Assembly (NCBI RefSeq): GCF_900188335.1
Contig: NZ_FZOY01000001.1
Span: 62,001-126,000, forward strand
From: Tropicimonas sediminicola
GTDB taxonomy: Bacteria; Pseudomonadota; Alphaproteobacteria; Rhodobacterales; Rhodobacteraceae
Length of the DNA: 64,000 nt
Reading direction: 5' to 3'
The notes under the pieces are model-generated. The model was not told where the DNA came from. It did not search any database and saw only the letters and a list, made by a program, of their open reading frames with translations. Numbering within the stretch: the first letter of the stretch is position 1; each line of letters opens with the position of its first letter. The position numbers and the translations under genes are program-made. Positions 41,792 through 50,418 of this stretch are shown in pieces.

Positions 41792-42610
41792 TCAGCGGGT
41801 GGTGCAGCCGCGGATGTCGACCGCGGAATGCGCGCCGATCACGGTGAAGCGCAGCGCGCTGCGGTCGAGCGCCACCGGCATGCCCGAGGGCGGTACCAGT
41901 TCCGCGACCACGCGCAGGTCGTCGCCATTGCGCTCTGTCTGAGGCTCGGAAACCCAGATCCGCGGATCGTTGGTCTCCACCACGGCCACTTCCCCGCCCG
42001 TGAGGCGCGGCATCCGGATCGTGGCGTCGATCTTCAGCCCGTCGCTGATAGGCGCGATGTCGCAGTCGACATCCGACACCCCGGCGCGTTGCGCGGAGAC
42101 CGGGCGCTCTGCCAGCGCCGCGTGAATCGCCATGTCGGATGCGCCCTTGCCCGACAGTTCGGCTTCGAAGGACAGATGCGCCGGTACGCAGATCGTCTCG
42201 CAGACGCCGAGTTCCATCGCGCCGCGAAGGCGGATCGGCGCGGCGGGATCGGTGGGGTGCAGCTCGATGGGAAGGATCAGTTCCTTCTTGTAGCCGATTG
42301 TGCGCAGGCCGTAGGAATCGAACACCTCCGGGCTCGGCCAGTGATAGACCACGGCCTTGAGATTGTCCGACCCGGCCCAGGAGAAATTCGGCGGGATGCC
42401 GGTGTCGCCCGGCGCGCGCCAGTAGGTCTTCCAGCCGGGCGCCAGCGTCAGGCGGAGCGCCGACATGCGGGTTCCCGAATCCGTCACCCAGCCACTCAGA
42501 ACCTCGCCCCGCACCACATCGGCGGGAACTTCGCCGGCTGCATCGGCGGCAGGTGCCAGCGCACAAAGCGCGGCGATGGCGAGGGCGGGAACAAGGCGGG
42601 TTGTGAACAT
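41792..42610 (-). CDS. Stand-alone DsbD N-terminal-domain protein
   Basis: This 272-residue exported protein has a signal peptide ending APAADAAG. Its PF11412-type domain matches the periplasmic N-terminal domain of DsbD/ScsB: LAPGWKTYWRAPGDTGIPP and the redox pair Cys136/Cys140 (GVCETICVP). It lacks the membrane and thioredoxin parts, so it must receive electrons from a separate CcdA/DsbD-like carrier. It converges on the RND pump gene 35 bases away. Confidence 0.85.
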   Translation of the reverse strand: MFTTRLVPALAIAALCALAPAADAAGEVPADVVRGEVLSGWVTDSGTRMSALRLTLAPGWKTYWRAPGDTGIPPNFSWAGSDNLKAVVYHWPSPEVFDSYGLRTIGYKKELILPIELHPTDPAAPIRLRGAMELGVCETICVPAHLSFEAELSGKGASDMAIHAALAERPVSAQRAGVSDVDCDIAPISDGLKIDATIRMPRLTGGEVAVVETNDPRIWVSEPQTERNGDDLRVVAELVPPSGMPVALDRSALRFTVIGAHSAVDIRGCTTR

Positions 42611-42725
42611 GGTGGCAACAGTAGTCAGAGCCGGTGAAATGGGAAATCACATAGTGGCGACGGAAACGTGGGCGTGGCCTCACGGCCTCTTGTAAGCACC
42701 CGGCAGGCGTCGCATTGTTCGGGCA

Positions 42726-43295
42726 ATGACCGATTTCACGATGGATCTCTCAGGCAAGCTCCTGATCGCAATGCCGGGCATGGGCGACCCCCGCTTCGAC
42801 AAGTCGGTGGTCTTCATCTGTGCCCATTCCGAAGAAGGGGCGATGGGGCTGATCATCAACCAGCCGGCGCCGGACCTCGATTTCGCCGATCTGCTCGAAC
42901 AGTTGAAGATCGAGGTCGCCGATCCCGATCTGCCGACTCAGATCCACATCGGCGGGCCGGTGGAGCACGGGCGGGGATTCGTGCTGCATTCCGGCGAGTA
43001 TGACATCGCCGATTCGACGTTGCGGGTAGACGAGCGTTTCGCGATGACCGCGACGCTGGAGATCCTGGAGGACATGGCGCGCCATCGCGGCCCGCGGGAC
43101 GCGCTGCTGGCGCTCGGTTATTCCGGCTGGGCACCCGGTCAGCTGGAGAGCGAGATCGCCCAGAATGGCTGGCTGACCTGCGATGCCTCGCGCGAGATCG
43201 TGTTTTCCCGTGACAATGCCCAGAAATGGGAACTGGCCCTTGCCACGCTCGGAGTCGACCCGCTGACGCTCAGCGCCAGCGCCGGCCGCGCCTGA
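42726..43295 (+). CDS. YqgE/AlgH family protein
   Basis: This 189-residue protein carries the family pattern LLIAMPGMGDPRFDKSVVFICAH, GLIINQPAP, the IGGPVEHGRGFVLH block and a WAPGQLESEIAQNGWL motif. The family is broadly conserved and its biochemical role is not settled; links to transcription regulation and redox have been proposed. It is a monocistronic gene flanked by converging neighbours. Confidence 0.93.
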   Translation: MTDFTMDLSGKLLIAMPGMGDPRFDKSVVFICAHSEEGAMGLIINQPAPDLDFADLLEQLKIEVADPDLPTQIHIGGPVEHGRGFVLHSGEYDIADSTLRVDERFAMTATLEILEDMARHRGPRDALLALGYSGWAPGQLESEIAQNGWLTCDASREIVFSRDNAQKWELALATLGVDPLTLSASAGRA

Positions 43296-43351
43296 CACCG
43301 GCCTTCGCCGCTCAACCCTGATGAACGCGCCCGGCAGTTGCGGCGCGCATT

Positions 43352-43379
43352 GGGTATTTTGGCCAAGAAGAGGGGGGGG
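43352..43379. repeat. Rhodobacteraceae-type intergenic repeat, copy 3 (inverted)
   Basis: GGGTATTTTGGCCAAGAAGA followed by a run of eight G. Its reverse complement TCTTCTTGGCCAAAATACCC matches copy 2 at 58505-58537 in 18 of 20 positions. It lies between two converging genes. Confidence 0.6.
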
Positions 43380-44333
43380 TCAGCCGCGCGGTGCGGCGGC
43401 GCGGGTGAGGCGGTCGTTGATGGCCCGGCCGAGGCCGTGATCGGGGATCGGCGAGACCGCGATCGGTCCGGAGCCTTCGGCATCCATCTTTCGCAGATAG
43501 GCGAAGAGGTTGGCGGCGGCTTCCACCAGGTCGCCCGAATGCGAGAGGTTCAGCGCGGCGTCCCTGACATCCGGGCCGAAGCCGAGCAGCCGCTCGCCCG
43601 GGCGGGTTTCCGTTGCGTTCAGCCGGATCGGCGCGTCGGGCGCGTAATGCGAGGGCAGTTGGCCGGGAGCGTTCGGGCTGTCGCTGGTCGGGGCATGGGC
43701 GAGCGGACGGCCGAGCGCGGTTTCGATGGCCTCGGCGGGTAACCCGCCGGGACGCAGCAGGCGGGGATGGTCGAAGCAGCCGATGATGGTCGATTCGATG
43801 CCCACATCGGCCGGGCCTCCGTCGAGCACCGCCGCGATCCGGCCCTCGAGCCCTTCGAGCACGTGATCGGCCGTGGTCGGGCTGACCTTGCCCGATGGAT
43901 TGGCCGAAGGGGCGGCGACCGGTCCGCCGAAGCTGCGCAGAAGGCTCTGTGCAACCTCGCCCGCCGGTACCCGGATGCCGACCGTCCGCAACCCGGCGGT
44001 GACCAGTTCAGTGATGCCGGAGCCGTCACGCAGCGGCAGCACCAGCGTCAGCGGGCCGGGCCAGAAGGCATCCGCGAGGGCGTGGGCATCGGCGTCGAAA
44101 ATGGCGATCGCCTCGGCCGCGGCCAGGTCGGCCACGTGCACGATCAGCGGGTTGAACTGCGGGCGCCCCTTGGCCGCGAAGATCGCTGCCACCGCCCGCG
44201 ACTGGCGGGCATCGGCGCCGAGGCCGTAGACCGTCTCGGTCGGAAAGGCGACGCAGTCGCCCCGGGCGAGAAGGGCGGCGGCGCGGTCCAGTCCCGCGGA
44301 ATCCGGTTCGAGACGTTCGGTAACGGTGGTCAT
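43380..44333 (-). CDS. L-threonylcarbamoyladenylate synthase (Sua5/TsaC type)
   Basis: This 317-residue enzyme makes threonylcarbamoyl-AMP for t6A37 tRNA modification. The catalytic YrdC domain (about 1-200) shows VAFPTETVYGLGADA, KGRPQFNPLIVH and the SANPSGKVSPTTADHV block. It is followed by a linker and a Sua5 C-terminal domain (about 225-317; LPSHYAPDAP). ATG 44333 begins MTTVTERLEP; a short extension to 44378 is possible but unlikely. Confidence 0.92.
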   Translation of the reverse strand: MTTVTERLEPDSAGLDRAAALLARGDCVAFPTETVYGLGADARQSRAVAAIFAAKGRPQFNPLIVHVADLAAAEAIAIFDADAHALADAFWPGPLTLVLPLRDGSGITELVTAGLRTVGIRVPAGEVAQSLLRSFGGPVAAPSANPSGKVSPTTADHVLEGLEGRIAAVLDGGPADVGIESTIIGCFDHPRLLRPGGLPAEAIETALGRPLAHAPTSDSPNAPGQLPSHYAPDAPIRLNATETRPGERLLGFGPDVRDAALNLSHSGDLVEAAANLFAYLRKMDAEGSGPIAVSPIPDHGLGRAINDRLTRAAAPRG

Positions 44334-44458
44334 GCGCTTTCGTGACGCTGCGTTGCGCTTTGTGCCGCAACGGTGCAATCGTTAGTTTTCCTTTGGGGCT
44401 CGGTGATACGCCGGCGGCTCCGCCATGCCAAGGCCGCAGATACGAGGGTACCTCCCCC

Positions 44459-46168
44459 ATGACTTACCGCGCTCCGATCGCCGATCTCCGCTTCCTGCTG
44501 GAGCATGTGGTGGACTTCGGCAAACTCCGCTCGACCGAGCTGTTCTCCGAAGCCGGCGAGGACGTGACGGATGCGATCCTGACGGAAGCCGGGAAACTCT
44601 GCGAGGAAGTCATCGCGCCGGTGAACCGCCCTGGCGACGAGACCCCCTCGACGCTCGAGAATGGCCAGGTGCGCTCGGCCCCCGGCTACGCCGAGGCCTA
44701 CAGGGCCATTGCCGAGGGCGGCTGGGTTTGTGTTTCGGCCCCTGCGGACTATGGCGGGATGGGCTTGCCGGTGACGCTGCAGACGGCGATCAACGACATG
44801 ATGTCGTCGGCCTGCCTGTCGCTGCAGCTCAACCCGCTGCTCACCCAGGGGCAGATCGAGGCGCTGGCCGCCCATGCGAGCGACGAGATCAAGGCGCTCT
44901 ACCTGCCCAAGCTGATCTCGGGCGAATGGTCGGGCACGATGAACCTGACCGAGCCCGCGGCAGGCTCCGACGTCGGCGCGCTGACCTCGAAGGCCGAGCC
45001 GAACGGCGACGGTACCTACGCCGTGACGGGCCAGAAGATCTATATCACCTGGGGGGACGCCGATTTCGTGGACAACGTCTGTCATCTGGTGCTGGCGCGG
45101 CTGCCCGATGGCAAGCCGGGCACCAAGGGGATCAGCCTGTTCATGGTGCCGCGCAACCTGCCGGATGCCGACGGGGCACCGGGTGTCGCCAACAGCCTCA
45201 AGGTCGTCAGCCTAGAGCACAAGCTGGGCATTCATGGCTCGCCGACCTGCGTGATGGAGTTCGACGGGGCCACCGGCTGGCTGGTCGGCGAAGAGCATGG
45301 TGGCATGGCGGCGATGTTCACCATGATGAACAACGCCCGTCTAGGGGTTGGGTGCCAGGGCATCGGCATCGCCGAGGCGGCCACCCAGAAGGCGCTTGCC
45401 TATGCCCTGGAGCGCAAGCAGGGCAAGGTCGGGGGCACCGGCGCGATCATCGAGCACGCGGACGTGCGGCGGATGGTGACGACGATGAAGGCCGAGACCT
45501 TTGCCGTGCGCGCCATCGCGCTGGCCAATGCGGTCGCGATCGACATGGGCGAGGCGACCGGCGAAGAGGACTGGAAGGCGCGCGCCGCGCTGCTGACGCC
45601 GATCTCGAAGGCTCACGGGACGGATATCGGGCACGAAATGGCGCAGCTCGGCATCCAGGTGCACGGCGGGATGGGGTTCATCGAGGAGACCGGCGCCGCC
45701 CAGTTCGCCCGCGACGTGCGCGTGACACAGATCTACGAGGGCACGAACGGCATCCAGGCGATGGACCTGGTGGCCCGCAAGATGATGGACGGCGGCGCGG
45801 CGGCCTATGCCCTGCTCGACGAGGTCGAGGCGGCGGCGGAGGCCGCGCGGGAGACGCTGCCGGACCTTGCCCAGCCGATCTTCAACGCGGCGGAGAATTT
45901 CCGCGAGGCGACCGAATGGCTGGTGGAGCAGGAGATGCAGGACCGGTTCGCAGGCTGCGTCGCCTATCTGCGGGCCTTTGCCCGGGTGCTCGGCGCGCAT
46001 TACCACCTGCTGGCGGCGATGGCGGAGGGCGGCAGCGGACCGCGAACCGGCCTGGCGCGGTTCTTCATCAAGCGGATCCTGCCCGAGCACGAGTCGCTGA
46101 TCGCCCAGGTGCGGGAAGGGGCCGAGGGGCTCTATGACCTGAGCGTCGAAGAGCTGCAGGCCGTGTGA
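44459..46168 (+). CDS. Acyl-CoA dehydrogenase, long DmdC-like type
   Basis: This 569-residue FAD enzyme is one of the long acyl-CoA dehydrogenases with an extra C-terminal helical domain. The start MTYRAPIADLRFLLEHVV is characteristic of the group that includes DmdC (3-methylmercaptopropionyl-CoA dehydrogenase). Core blocks are MNLTEPAAGSDVG (FAD), GQKIYITWGD, LEHKLGIHGSPTC, QVHGGMGFIEE and the catalytic-glutamate segment QIYEGTNGIQAMDL. The substrate could be methylmercaptopropionyl-CoA or a fatty acyl-CoA; sequence alone does not decide. Its stop overlaps the GTG of the MBL-fold gene. Confidence 0.9.
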   Translation: MTYRAPIADLRFLLEHVVDFGKLRSTELFSEAGEDVTDAILTEAGKLCEEVIAPVNRPGDETPSTLENGQVRSAPGYAEAYRAIAEGGWVCVSAPADYGGMGLPVTLQTAINDMMSSACLSLQLNPLLTQGQIEALAAHASDEIKALYLPKLISGEWSGTMNLTEPAAGSDVGALTSKAEPNGDGTYAVTGQKIYITWGDADFVDNVCHLVLARLPDGKPGTKGISLFMVPRNLPDADGAPGVANSLKVVSLEHKLGIHGSPTCVMEFDGATGWLVGEEHGGMAAMFTMMNNARLGVGCQGIGIAEAATQKALAYALERKQGKVGGTGAIIEHADVRRMVTTMKAETFAVRAIALANAVAIDMGEATGEEDWKARAALLTPISKAHGTDIGHEMAQLGIQVHGGMGFIEETGAAQFARDVRVTQIYEGTNGIQAMDLVARKMMDGGAAAYALLDEVEAAAEAARETLPDLAQPIFNAAENFREATEWLVEQEMQDRFAGCVAYLRAFARVLGAHYHLLAAMAEGGSGPRTGLARFFIKRILPEHESLIAQVREGAEGLYDLSVEELQAV

Positions 46169-47226
46169 CCGTGGACGGCGCCGGTCGCAGCCCGATTCGC
46201 TATCCCCACCCGACGCCGCCGGCCGAGGGCGAGGCGGTGGAGCTGGCCGAGGGCGTGCTCTGGATGCGCCTGCCGCTGCCGATGGCGCTCGACCACGTCA
46301 ATATCTATGCCTTCGACGAGGGCGACGGCTGGACCATCATCGACGCCGGGATCAGCAGCCGGCGGGTCCGTGCGCTCTGGGAAAGCCTTATGCAGACCGG
46401 TCCGCTGGCGGGCAAGCCGGTGCGCCGGGTGATCCTTACCCATCACCATCCCGACCACGTCGGCCTCGCCGGCTGGTTCCAGGCGGAACACGGGGCCGAG
46501 CTGGTGGCGAGCCGCACCGCCTGGCTTTATGCGCGGATGCTGACGCTCGACGTGCAGGAGAGCTGGCCGAAGGAGACGCTCGATTTCTACCGCGCGGCCG
46601 GGATGGACCCGGCGATCTTTGCCGAACGCGCGGCGGGGCGGCCGTTCAACTTCGCCGACACGGTCTGGCCGATGCCGCTCGGTTTCAGCCGGATCTCGGA
46701 GGGCGATACGATCCGCCTCGGCGGTCGGACCTGGGACGTGCGGATGGGCAATGGCCATGCCGCCGAACACGCCACCTTCTGGAGCCGGGACGACAGCCTC
46801 GTGCTCGGGGGCGATCAGCTCCTGCCCTCGATCTCGCCCAACCTCGGGGTCTATCCGACAGAGCCGGAGGCCGACCCGGTGGGCGACTGGCTGGAGAGCT
46901 GCGAGCGCCTGTCGGTCCATGCGCGGGACGACCAGCTTGTGATGCCGGGGCACAAGCTGCCATTCTACGGGCTGCCGACCCGCCTGCGCCAGCTCATCGA
47001 CAACCACCACGGCGCACTGGACCGGCTGCTCGAGCATCTGGCGGAGCCACGCACCGCGCATGATTGCTTCCCCGCGCTCTATCGGCGGCAGATCGGCGCC
47101 GGAGAATACGGTCTGGCCCTTGTGGAATCCGTCGGGCACCTCAATCATCTGTACCACTCCGGCAAGGTCACCCGCCGGCGCCGCGAGGATGGCGCCTGGC
47201 TGTGGCAGCGGTCGGGGGACGGATAG
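46165..47226 (+). CDS. MBL-fold metallo-hydrolase
   Basis: This 353-residue metallo-beta-lactamase-fold hydrolase has the dinuclear site motif THHHPDHVG (about 92-100). Later His ligands are in NGHAAEHA, GGDQLLPS and PGHKLPF. The GTG start overlaps the acyl-CoA dehydrogenase stop by four bases, so the two are co-translated. A thioesterase or lactonase acting on a CoA pathway product is plausible but not shown. Confidence 0.88.
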   Translation: MTVDGAGRSPIRYPHPTPPAEGEAVELAEGVLWMRLPLPMALDHVNIYAFDEGDGWTIIDAGISSRRVRALWESLMQTGPLAGKPVRRVILTHHHPDHVGLAGWFQAEHGAELVASRTAWLYARMLTLDVQESWPKETLDFYRAAGMDPAIFAERAAGRPFNFADTVWPMPLGFSRISEGDTIRLGGRTWDVRMGNGHAAEHATFWSRDDSLVLGGDQLLPSISPNLGVYPTEPEADPVGDWLESCERLSVHARDDQLVMPGHKLPFYGLPTRLRQLIDNHHGALDRLLEHLAEPRTAHDCFPALYRRQIGAGEYGLALVESVGHLNHLYHSGKVTRRRREDGAWLWQRSGDG

Positions 47227-47247
47227 GACACAGCCGGGGAGCGCGCG

Positions 47248-47703
47248 ATGGACAGCAGGGAAACCGAGGACACCCACCAGCATCTGCCGCGCGCGCGCGC
47301 GATTCACGCCGACCCGGAGGCGCCACACACGGTCGAGTGCCAGCCGCTGCCCGATATCGCGCGGACCCCACCGTCCCAGAAGAGCCCGGCGAAATGGGCC
47401 TACGAGCGGCTGATCCTCTACATCAAGAATTTCGAGGAGCTGCTGGACGCCGACCACGAGGTCGCCATGGGCTTCACCGGTGCCAGCGCCGGCGTTCTGC
47501 GGATCGAGGGAATCGGCTATTTCGACCCCGACATCGTGACCTTCTACGGCTCGGATGCGGACGGCACGCGCACCCAGCTCATCCAGCATGTCAGCCAGCT
47601 CAACGTGATCCTGCGGGCGCTTCCCAAGCGGCCGGAGGCCGCAGAACCGCGCCGCATCGGCTTTCGTCTCGCCGAAGGCCTGGCCGGCGAGGCGCAATCC
47701 TGA
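47248..47703 (+). CDS. DUF6173-like small protein
   Basis: This 151-residue soluble protein has no signal or membrane helix. A Pro-rich N-terminal region of about 45 residues precedes a compact domain with KWAYERLILYIKNFEELLDADHEVAMGF and IEGIGYFDPDIVTFYG. The domain is conserved in Rhodobacteraceae and I believe it corresponds to DUF6173. Function unknown. Confidence 0.7.
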   Translation: MDSRETEDTHQHLPRARAIHADPEAPHTVECQPLPDIARTPPSQKSPAKWAYERLILYIKNFEELLDADHEVAMGFTGASAGVLRIEGIGYFDPDIVTFYGSDADGTRTQLIQHVSQLNVILRALPKRPEAAEPRRIGFRLAEGLAGEAQS

Positions 47704-47798
47704 CGCGGGTTGCGCAAAATCGACAGACGTGGCCTTAACAGCCCCGAACAACTGAGCTAAGCAAGGCAAGCGACGGGACATCGACGAGGAGACAGGAC

Positions 47799-47939
47799 GT
47801 GTCGGGAGAAAGCCACAAGCACGGCAGCATGGATATTTCCACGCAGGAAAAGACCTTTGACGGCTTCATCAAGATGGTGGTCCGGACCTCGATCCTCTGC
47901 ATCGTGGTGCTGATCTTCATCGCGCTGGTCAACGGCTGA
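47799..47939 (+). CDS. aa3-type cytochrome c oxidase subunit IV (46 aa)
   Basis: This very short gene starts at GTG 47799 with GAGGAGA upstream. The product MSGESHKHGSMDISTQEKTF continues into GFIKMVVRTS and a single membrane helix (ILCIVVLIFIALVNG). The MDISTQEKTF-G-F motif and size match the bacterial aa3 oxidase subunit IV family (PF07835), a single-helix accessory subunit of the terminal oxidase. The catalytic cox genes are not nearby, as is usual for this subunit. Confidence 0.88.
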   Translation: MSGESHKHGSMDISTQEKTFDGFIKMVVRTSILCIVVLIFIALVNG

Positions 47940-47968
47940 CATCTTTCGGGAAAGAACGGGGAAGGCGG

Positions 47969-48649
47969 ATGAGAGCCATTCTTCTGGCGGTTTTTCTGCC
48001 TTTTCTTCTGAGCGCATGCACCGAGCCCGGCCCATGGGCGACGGAGCAGGAGATCCAGGCGGCGGCGGTCCGCGATGACGGGCCGCCCACCATCACGCTG
48101 TTCACGATGATCAACAACCGCACCGGCGACGGGGCCCACAGCGGGCTGATGGTCAGCGGTTCGCAGCGGATCATCTTCGACCCGGCGGGCACCTTCTACC
48201 ACCCCTATGCGCCGCAGCGCGCCGATGTGCATTATGGCATCACCGACCGGATGGTGGATTTCTACATCGATTACCACGCCCGGATTACGTACCACGTCGT
48301 CCGGCAGGACGTAGTCGTCACCCCGGAGCAGGCCGAGATCGCCCTGCAACGCGCGCAGCAATACGGGGCCGTGTCCAAGGCGTTCTGCACGACGTCGATC
48401 CACCGGATCCTGCGCGGTGTGCCGGGCTTCGAGGATATTCCCGCCTCGCCGCGCCCCAAGCGCATCATGCGGGCCTTCGACGAGATCCCGGGCGTGCGGA
48501 TCCGGCGCTACTACGACGATAGCCCGGATGACCGCTCCGACCTGATCACCGACAGCCCTGCCGCGCGCGAGGACATCCGCGTGCTCGAAGGGCCGGAGCC
48601 GACGACCCGCGCGGGCCGCGCGGCGGCGCTTCAGCTACCCGCCAACTAG
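47969..48649 (+). CDS. Putative lipoprotein, possible permuted NlpC/P60-like fold
   Basis: This 226-residue product has a lipoprotein signal (MRAILLAVFLPFLLSAC, lipobox LSAC at about 14-17). The conserved-looking pair His57 (GDGAHSGLMV) and Cys140 (SKAFCTTSIHRIL) comes in the His-then-Cys order of circularly permuted NlpC/P60 cysteine peptidases such as YiiX, but I cannot confirm that family. The last 15 bases overlap the end of the convergent azlD gene. Confidence 0.7.
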   Translation: MRAILLAVFLPFLLSACTEPGPWATEQEIQAAAVRDDGPPTITLFTMINNRTGDGAHSGLMVSGSQRIIFDPAGTFYHPYAPQRADVHYGITDRMVDFYIDYHARITYHVVRQDVVVTPEQAEIALQRAQQYGAVSKAFCTTSIHRILRGVPGFEDIPASPRPKRIMRAFDEIPGVRIRRYYDDSPDDRSDLITDSPAAREDIRVLEGPEPTTRAGRAAALQLPAN

Positions 48650-48967
48650 GGCAAGCCCGACGTAGAGCGTGACCATCCCCGACAGGATGGACAGGAACAC
48701 GTTGCGGGTAAGATAGCCGGCAATCGCGGTCACCGCGGCTGCCGCCATCCGGGCCGGGTCCGGCGTGCCGCCAGTGGCATCGGGCCAGACCACCAGCGGT
48801 GCGATCAGCCCCGGAATCACGGCGACGGGCGTGTAGCGCAGGTGGCGCAGCACCCAGTCCGGCAACTTGCGGTCACCGATCAGTCCAAGAAACGAAAACC
48901 GGATCAGGAACGTGCATATGCCGAGGGCGATGATCAGGCCCCAGATCGTGGCGTCGGAATAGCTCAT
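48635..48967 (-). CDS. azlD: Branched-chain amino acid exporter small subunit
   Basis: This 110-residue protein has four hydrophobic segments and the AzlD/YgaH pattern (GICTFLIRFSF, LRYTPVAVIPGLIAP, YLTRNVFLSILSGM). It forms the export complex for branched-chain amino acids with AzlC. Its ATG overlaps the azlC stop by four bases. Confidence 0.92.
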   Translation of the reverse strand: MSYSDATIWGLIIALGICTFLIRFSFLGLIGDRKLPDWVLRHLRYTPVAVIPGLIAPLVVWPDATGGTPDPARMAAAAVTAIAGYLTRNVFLSILSGMVTLYVGLALVGG

Positions 48968-49677
48968 GGCAGGCCTCCGGGGTAGAGCCGTCGTTCGACC
49001 TCCGCGCCGGCGGCCAGCGCCGCCACCGCGGCGATCAGCAAGCCGAAATTGTAGGGAAGCCCGGCCAGCGCCAGCCCGAGCGTCACGGAGACCAGAGCCG
49101 CCGCCAGGTGCGCCGGCGTTCGCACGGCGGGGCCGATGATCGCGATGAAGGTTATCGGCAGGGCGAAGTCGAGGGCGAATTCGGGCGGGATGCCGCGCCC
49201 GATCACCGTGCCGATGAAGGTGAAGGCGATCCAGACCGGCAGAAGCGGCGTGGAGGCGCCGAAGTAATAGGCCACGCGCTGTTGCATCGGCATGTCGCGC
49301 TCCATCTCGTAGCGGGAGAGCGCGGTGGCGAAGTTCTGATCGAAGAGCATGTATGCGACCAGCGCCCGCTGCCACATCGGCGCGGAGCCGAGATGCGGCG
49401 TGAGGGAGGCAGAGTACATAGCCATCCGCAGGTTCACCGCCAGCGCCGACACCAGGATGATAATCGCCGGCGCGTGGTCGTTCATGAGCTGCAGCGCGGT
49501 GAACTGCGCCGCCCCGGCCACCACCACGGAGGTGAAGGCCATCACCTGCAGGACGTCCAGGCCGGTCTCGGTCGCCACCACACCGAAGAGCAGGGCGAAG
49601 GGGGCCACCACGAGGAGGAACGGCGCGCTGGCGCGGCAGCCCGCGAGATAGGCGGATTTCGTGGTGGAGAAGGGCAC
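48964..49677 (-). CDS. azlC: Branched-chain amino acid exporter large subunit
   Basis: This 237-residue AzlC/YgaZ protein starts with GTG at 49677. The family blocks GCRASAPFLLVVAPFALLFGV, VVAGAAQFTALQLM and VNLRMAMYSASLTPHL are present, with about six to seven membrane helices. It pairs with AzlD to export leucine, isoleucine or valine (or analogues). Confidence 0.92.
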   Translation of the reverse strand: MPFSTTKSAYLAGCRASAPFLLVVAPFALLFGVVATETGLDVLQVMAFTSVVVAGAAQFTALQLMNDHAPAIIILVSALAVNLRMAMYSASLTPHLGSAPMWQRALVAYMLFDQNFATALSRYEMERDMPMQQRVAYYFGASTPLLPVWIAFTFIGTVIGRGIPPEFALDFALPITFIAIIGPAVRTPAHLAAALVSVTLGLALAGLPYNFGLLIAAVAALAAGAEVERRLYPGGLP

Positions 49678-49791
49678 GCGGGACCTCTAGGCTGTACCCA
49701 TTGGCGCTTAGGCGATGCGGGGACCACATGCAATCCGGCAGGGCAGGGAATTCCCAAGCCAGCCTATACGGTTGGCAGTATTGAGGCAGGC

Positions 49792-50415
49792 ATGGGCAAC
49801 CGGGCGGCATCCGCTGAAACGCGCGCCATGAGGATCGTGCGCGGCTTCCCCGACGAGCGGCGCGACGAGGTGGCAGCGCTGTTCTGGCAGGCCTTCTCGG
49901 GCAAGCTCGGCCGGGTGATGGCACCCGAACGGCGGGCGCTCGATTTCATAACGCACGCCCTGCGCCCGGCCCACGCCTTCTCGGCGGAGACGGACGACGG
50001 GCGGCTGCTCGGCGTCGTCGGTTTCAAGACCCAGAAAGGGGGACTCGTGGCCGGCGGGTTCTCGGATCTCGCGCGCAGCTACGGCTGGTTCGGCGCGCTC
50101 TGGCGCGGCCCGCTGCTCGATCTGATGGAGCGGCCGCTCGCGGAGGGCGAGATGCTGATGGACGGGATTTTCGTCGATGCAGAGGCGCGCGGCGAGGGGG
50201 TCGGCTCGGCGCTGATCCGCACCGTGATCGCGGAGGCGCGGGCGCTTGGCATGAAAGAGGTGCGGCTGGACGTGATCGACATCAACCTGCGCGCCCGGGC
50301 GCTCTACGAACGGCACGGGTTCCGAGCCGCGGGGCGGATCGAGTCGGGGCTGCTCTCGGTGCTCTACGGGTTCCATCACGCCACGACCATGCGGCTGGAG
50401 CTGTCGTCGCGCTGA
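49792..50415 (+). CDS. GNAT-family acetyltransferase
   Basis: This 207-residue enzyme has the acetyl-CoA-binding loop IFVDAEARGEGVGSALIRTV (about 124-143) and the terminal GNAT motif NLRARALYERHGFRAAGR. The substrate is unknown. ATG 49792 has GAGGCAGG upstream; ATG 49828 is an alternative that would shorten it by 12 residues. The gene faces the coiled-coil membrane protein tail to tail. Confidence 0.85.
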   Translation: MGNRAASAETRAMRIVRGFPDERRDEVAALFWQAFSGKLGRVMAPERRALDFITHALRPAHAFSAETDDGRLLGVVGFKTQKGGLVAGGFSDLARSYGWFGALWRGPLLDLMERPLAEGEMLMDGIFVDAEARGEGVGSALIRTVIAEARALGMKEVRLDVIDINLRARALYERHGFRAAGRIESGLLSVLYGFHHATTMRLELSSR

Positions 50416-50418
50416 GGC

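Noticed and set aside
44459-46168. Definite assignment as dmdC of the DMSP demethylation pathway
   Set aside because: The long-chain dehydrogenase subgroup includes other substrates, and dmdA, dmdB and dmdD are not in the window.
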